A stretch of DNA of 8,709 nt from Bacteroidota bacterium (lineage in GTDB: Bacteria > Bacteroidota > Bacteroidia > Chitinophagales > Chitinophagaceae): contig JAEWJV010000648.1 in assembly GCA_023386395.1 (NCBI GenBank), positions 1 through 8,709 on the forward strand, in the 5' to 3' direction. The notes under the pieces were generated by a model. That model saw only the letters and a list, made by a program, of their open reading frames with translations, had not been told where the DNA came from and did not search any database. Made by a program: the position numbers and the translations under genes. Numbering within the stretch: position 1 is the first letter of the stretch; each line of letters begins with the position of its first letter. Of the stretch, positions 6,956 to 8,709 are shown in pieces.

Positions 6956-6961
6956 GTATTA
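6937..6961. repeat. Direct repeat TAGTATTA flanking the padR -33 element
   Basis: TAGTATTA occurs at 6937-6944 and again at 6954-6961, 17 bases start to start, on either side of the TTG at 6949-6951. This placement fits an operator covering the promoter. PadR-family repressors commonly control their own operon, which makes this a candidate autoregulatory site. Confidence 0.35.
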
Positions 6962-6979
6962 AAAATAGCTATAGATTTG
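6949..6979 (+). promoter_or_regulatory. Bacteroidota-type promoter of the padR-pspC operon
   Basis: TTG (6949-6951) and TAGATTTG (6972-6979) are separated by 20 bases, an exact match to TTG / TAnnTTTG. Transcription would start near 6985, about 20 bases before the ATG at 7006. The in-frame TTG at 6949 that would lengthen the reading frame is therefore promoter sequence, not a start codon. Confidence 0.65.
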
Positions 6980-7005
6980 TATCATCAATTAATAAAAACT
7001 CTTGT

Positions 7006-7377
7006 ATGGATATTCAGAATACACAAAGCCAGATGAGAAAGGGTGTACTGGAGTTTTGTATTTTATCAATTATAAAGCAGGGCGAAGTTTACCCAAGTGA
7101 TATTGTTGATAAAATGAAAGGAGCAAATCTGCAGATCCTGGAAGGTACACTTTATCCTTTATTAACCAGGCTAAAAAATGCCGGTTATTTAACTTATCGC
7201 TGGGTTGAAAGCAATTCAGGCCCGCCGCGTAAATATTTTTTAATGACTGATCAGGGTTTACAGTTTTATGCCGAACTGGAACGCACGTGGAAAGAACTTG
7301 CGGAAGCGGTGCAAACGCTAACAGCTCAAAGCGATGAACCTGTTTTTCCTGAACAAACACCCAACAATAACCAATAA
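7006..7377 (+). CDS. PadR family transcriptional regulator
   Basis: This 123-aa protein is a compact winged-helix DNA-binding regulator. The whole length fits the PadR N-terminal domain of the short (PadR-s1-like) class: QMRKGVLEFCILSIIKQGEVYPSDI, then the recognition part LEGTLYPLLTRLKNAGYL, then the wing SGPPRKYFLMTDQG and a C-terminal dimerisation helix around ERTWKELAEAV. The tail (SDEPVFPEQTPNNNQ) is disordered-looking. The ATG at 7006 is chosen because MDIQNTQSQMRKG matches the usual family start and follows the promoter; an upstream TTG at 6949 would add 19 residues of no family resemblance. The gene lies 12 bases before a PspC-domain membrane protein, the usual pairing for Bacteroidota PadR regulators. 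It likely represses this operon until an envelope or ligand signal releases it. Confidence 0.93.
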   Translation: MDIQNTQSQMRKGVLEFCILSIIKQGEVYPSDIVDKMKGANLQILEGTLYPLLTRLKNAGYLTYRWVESNSGPPRKYFLMTDQGLQFYAELERTWKELAEAVQTLTAQSDEPVFPEQTPNNNQ

Positions 7378-7389
7378 ACTAAAAGTAAA

Positions 7390-8709
7390 ATGAAAAAGGT
7401 AATCAATATAAATTTTCAGGGCCGCGTAATTCCTATAGAGGAAACCGCCTATGAAATGCTGAAGCGGTATATCGAAAGCCTGAGGCAGTTTTTTGCGAAT
7501 GAGGAAGGCCGAGATGAAATTATAAATGACATCGAAGGCCGTATTGGCGAATTATTCAGTGAGCAGCTGAAAAAAGGCCAGCCTTGTATTACAGATGCAG
7601 ATGTGGATACAATAATGCACAGCATCGGACGGCCTGAAGACTTTGAAGCACAGGATGTTGATTTTCAGAACGGCAAAACTTCCGGCACAGAAGAAGAGAA
7701 GACCTTTACTTCCGAAGCAGGCTCTCAAACCCAGGGATCTGTTCGCCCGGAAAGGTTTTACAGAGATGAAAACAATAAGCTTATTGGTGGTGTGTGCGCA
7801 GGGCTTGCCAATTACTTCGGGATAGATAAACTGGTAGTGCGTATTCTGTTTATCATTTTTACAATGGGTTTTGGCTTTGGCTTTATAGTGTATTTAATAT
7901 TGTGGGTAGCTATTCCGAGTTCAGCATCTGAAAAAATAGGATCTTATCGTAAACGCCTTTTCCGCGACCCCGATAATAAAATAATCGGTGGCGTGTGTGG
8001 CGGGCTTTCTTCCTATTTCGGCGTAAGCGTTTGGATTCCAAGGTTGTTGTTTATTGTACCTTTTTTGTCTTTTGTTACTAACTGGAATCATTGGGGCGCA
8101 TTCAATTTTCCAAACTTCATTAATCTTTCATTCAGTCCAGGTGCAGTATTGATATATATTATTCTCTGGCTGATTACACCTGAAGCTGTAACTACTTCAG
8201 ATAAGCTTGAAATGAAAGGCGAAAAGGTAGATTTAAACAGTATTAAAAATACTATTCAGAAAGATATGGAAGGTTTTGGTGAACGTGCCAAGGAATTTGG
8301 AAAGGAAGTGGGTGACAGGGCTGCAAAGGTTGGGAGTGAAATAGGCAAACGGGGCAAACAATTTTCTTCCGAAGCAGGCCCAACGATCCGCAAAAGCGGC
8401 AGCACATTAGGCAATATAATCGGTATAATTATTAAGATATTTGTTTACTTCATCCTGGCCATCGTTTTAATCAGTATAGTTGGCGCCTTATTTGGAATTG
8501 GCATAGCGGTAACGGGGTTACTTCCTTTCAAACCATATATTATCAGTGCCGGATGGCAAAGCATCCTGGTTTGGGGAACTTATATCTTCTTTATATGGGT
8601 TCCGGTAATTGGCATCATTACCTGGATTATAAGAAAGATATCTAAAACAAAAAGCAACAGCAACGTGATGCGGTTTGGGTTTTCGGCCATGTGGATTTTA
8701 GGATGGATT
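7390..8709 (+). CDS. PspC-domain membrane protein with N-terminal HAAS-like domain (3' end outside window)
   Basis: 440 codons are open to the window edge with no stop. Residues 1-84 are a soluble helical domain (EEGRDEIINDIEGRIGELF; ITDADVDTIMHSIGRPEDF) resembling the HAAS/DUF1700-type domain often encoded beside PadR genes. Then come two PspC domains: about 121-176 (RDENNKLIGGVCAGLANYFGID, then a membrane helix ending YLILWVAIP) and about 190-266 (RDPDNKIIGGVCGGLSSYFGV ... YIILWLITP), the second with an insert of about 20 residues. Residues 285-335 form an amphipathic charged stretch with a repeated G/K/E pattern (FGERAKEFGKEVGDRAAKVG), like YtxH or LEA-type helices. More membrane helices follow at about 341-377, 394-415 and from 430. 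The start ATG is 12 bases after padR. PspC proteins belong to phage-shock-type envelope-stress responses; no pspA is seen here. The likely role is an inner-membrane stress sensor or effector under PadR control (inference). Confidence 0.9.
   Translation, partial: MKKVININFQGRVIPIEETAYEMLKRYIESLRQFFANEEGRDEIINDIEGRIGELFSEQLKKGQPCITDADVDTIMHSIGRPEDFEAQDVDFQNGKTSGTEEEKTFTSEAGSQTQGSVRPERFYRDENNKLIGGVCAGLANYFGIDKLVVRILFIIFTMGFGFGFIVYLILWVAIPSSASEKIGSYRKRLFRDPDNKIIGGVCGGLSSYFGVSVWIPRLLFIVPFLSFVTNWNHWGAFNFPNFINLSFSPGAVLIYIILWLITPEAVTTSDKLEMKGEKVDLNSIKNTIQKDMEGFGERAKEFGKEVGDRAAKVGSEIGKRGKQFSSEAGPTIRKSGSTLGNIIGIIIKIFVYFILAIVLISIVGALFGIGIAVTGLLPFKPYIISAGWQSILVWGTYIFFIWVPVIGIITWIIRKISKTKSNSNVMRFGFSAMWILGWI

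Noticed and set aside
6949..7005. TTG-initiated N-terminal extension of the PadR gene by 19 residues.
   Set aside because: It overlaps the promoter elements at 6949-6979, and the family begins at the ATG at 7006.
7643..7825. A 60-codon plus-strand frame inside the PspC-protein gene.
   Set aside because: It is another frame of the continuous 440-codon coding sequence, which has two clear PspC domains across this stretch.

Overview
The window looks like a chromosomal core-genome segment of a Bacteroidota bacterium, most likely Chitinophagaceae or a close relative (taxonomy is inference). Three signs point there: start codons lack Shine-Dalgarno sequences; several genes are preceded by the Bacteroidota promoter pattern, a TTG/TTTG at -33 and TAnnTTTG at -7; and one gene belongs to DUF2480, a family I know only from this phylum. 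The DNA is AT-rich. I see no insertion sequence, phage gene, CRISPR array, tRNA or rRNA.

Left part (1-1240): the last 53 codons of a mannose-1-phosphate guanylyltransferase (+) converge on quinolinate synthase nadA (-). A near-perfect 15-bp hairpin with A- and T-tracts on its two sides lies between them and can terminate both. A 509-base gene-free region (1241-1749) follows, between divergent nadA and a PpiD-like gene. It holds a full -33/-7 promoter for the latter, a -7 match for nadA, a 7-bp inverted repeat near the nadA promoter, and several DnaA-box-like 9-mers, one of them an exact TTATCCACA.

Middle part (1750-6816): a membrane-anchored periplasmic parvulin chaperone (704 aa, starting at 1750, not at the upstream in-frame ATG) ends at a strong intrinsic terminator. 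A 170-aa DUF2480 protein and a 747-aa protein with about seven predicted membrane helices fused to a patatin-type lipid hydrolase domain follow. Each appears to have its own promoter.

Right part (6817-8709): a PadR-family repressor and, 12 bases downstream, a membrane protein with an N-terminal HAAS-like helical domain, two PspC domains and an amphipathic repeat segment. The second gene runs off the window. The pair resembles a small envelope-stress operon controlled by its own first gene. Repeats around the promoter are candidate operators.

Most of the window is well-known housekeeping material. The least-described items are the DnaA-box-like cluster, the 7-helix patatin fusion, the DUF2480 protein with three conserved-looking cysteines, and the PadR-PspC operon with its repeat-flanked promoter.
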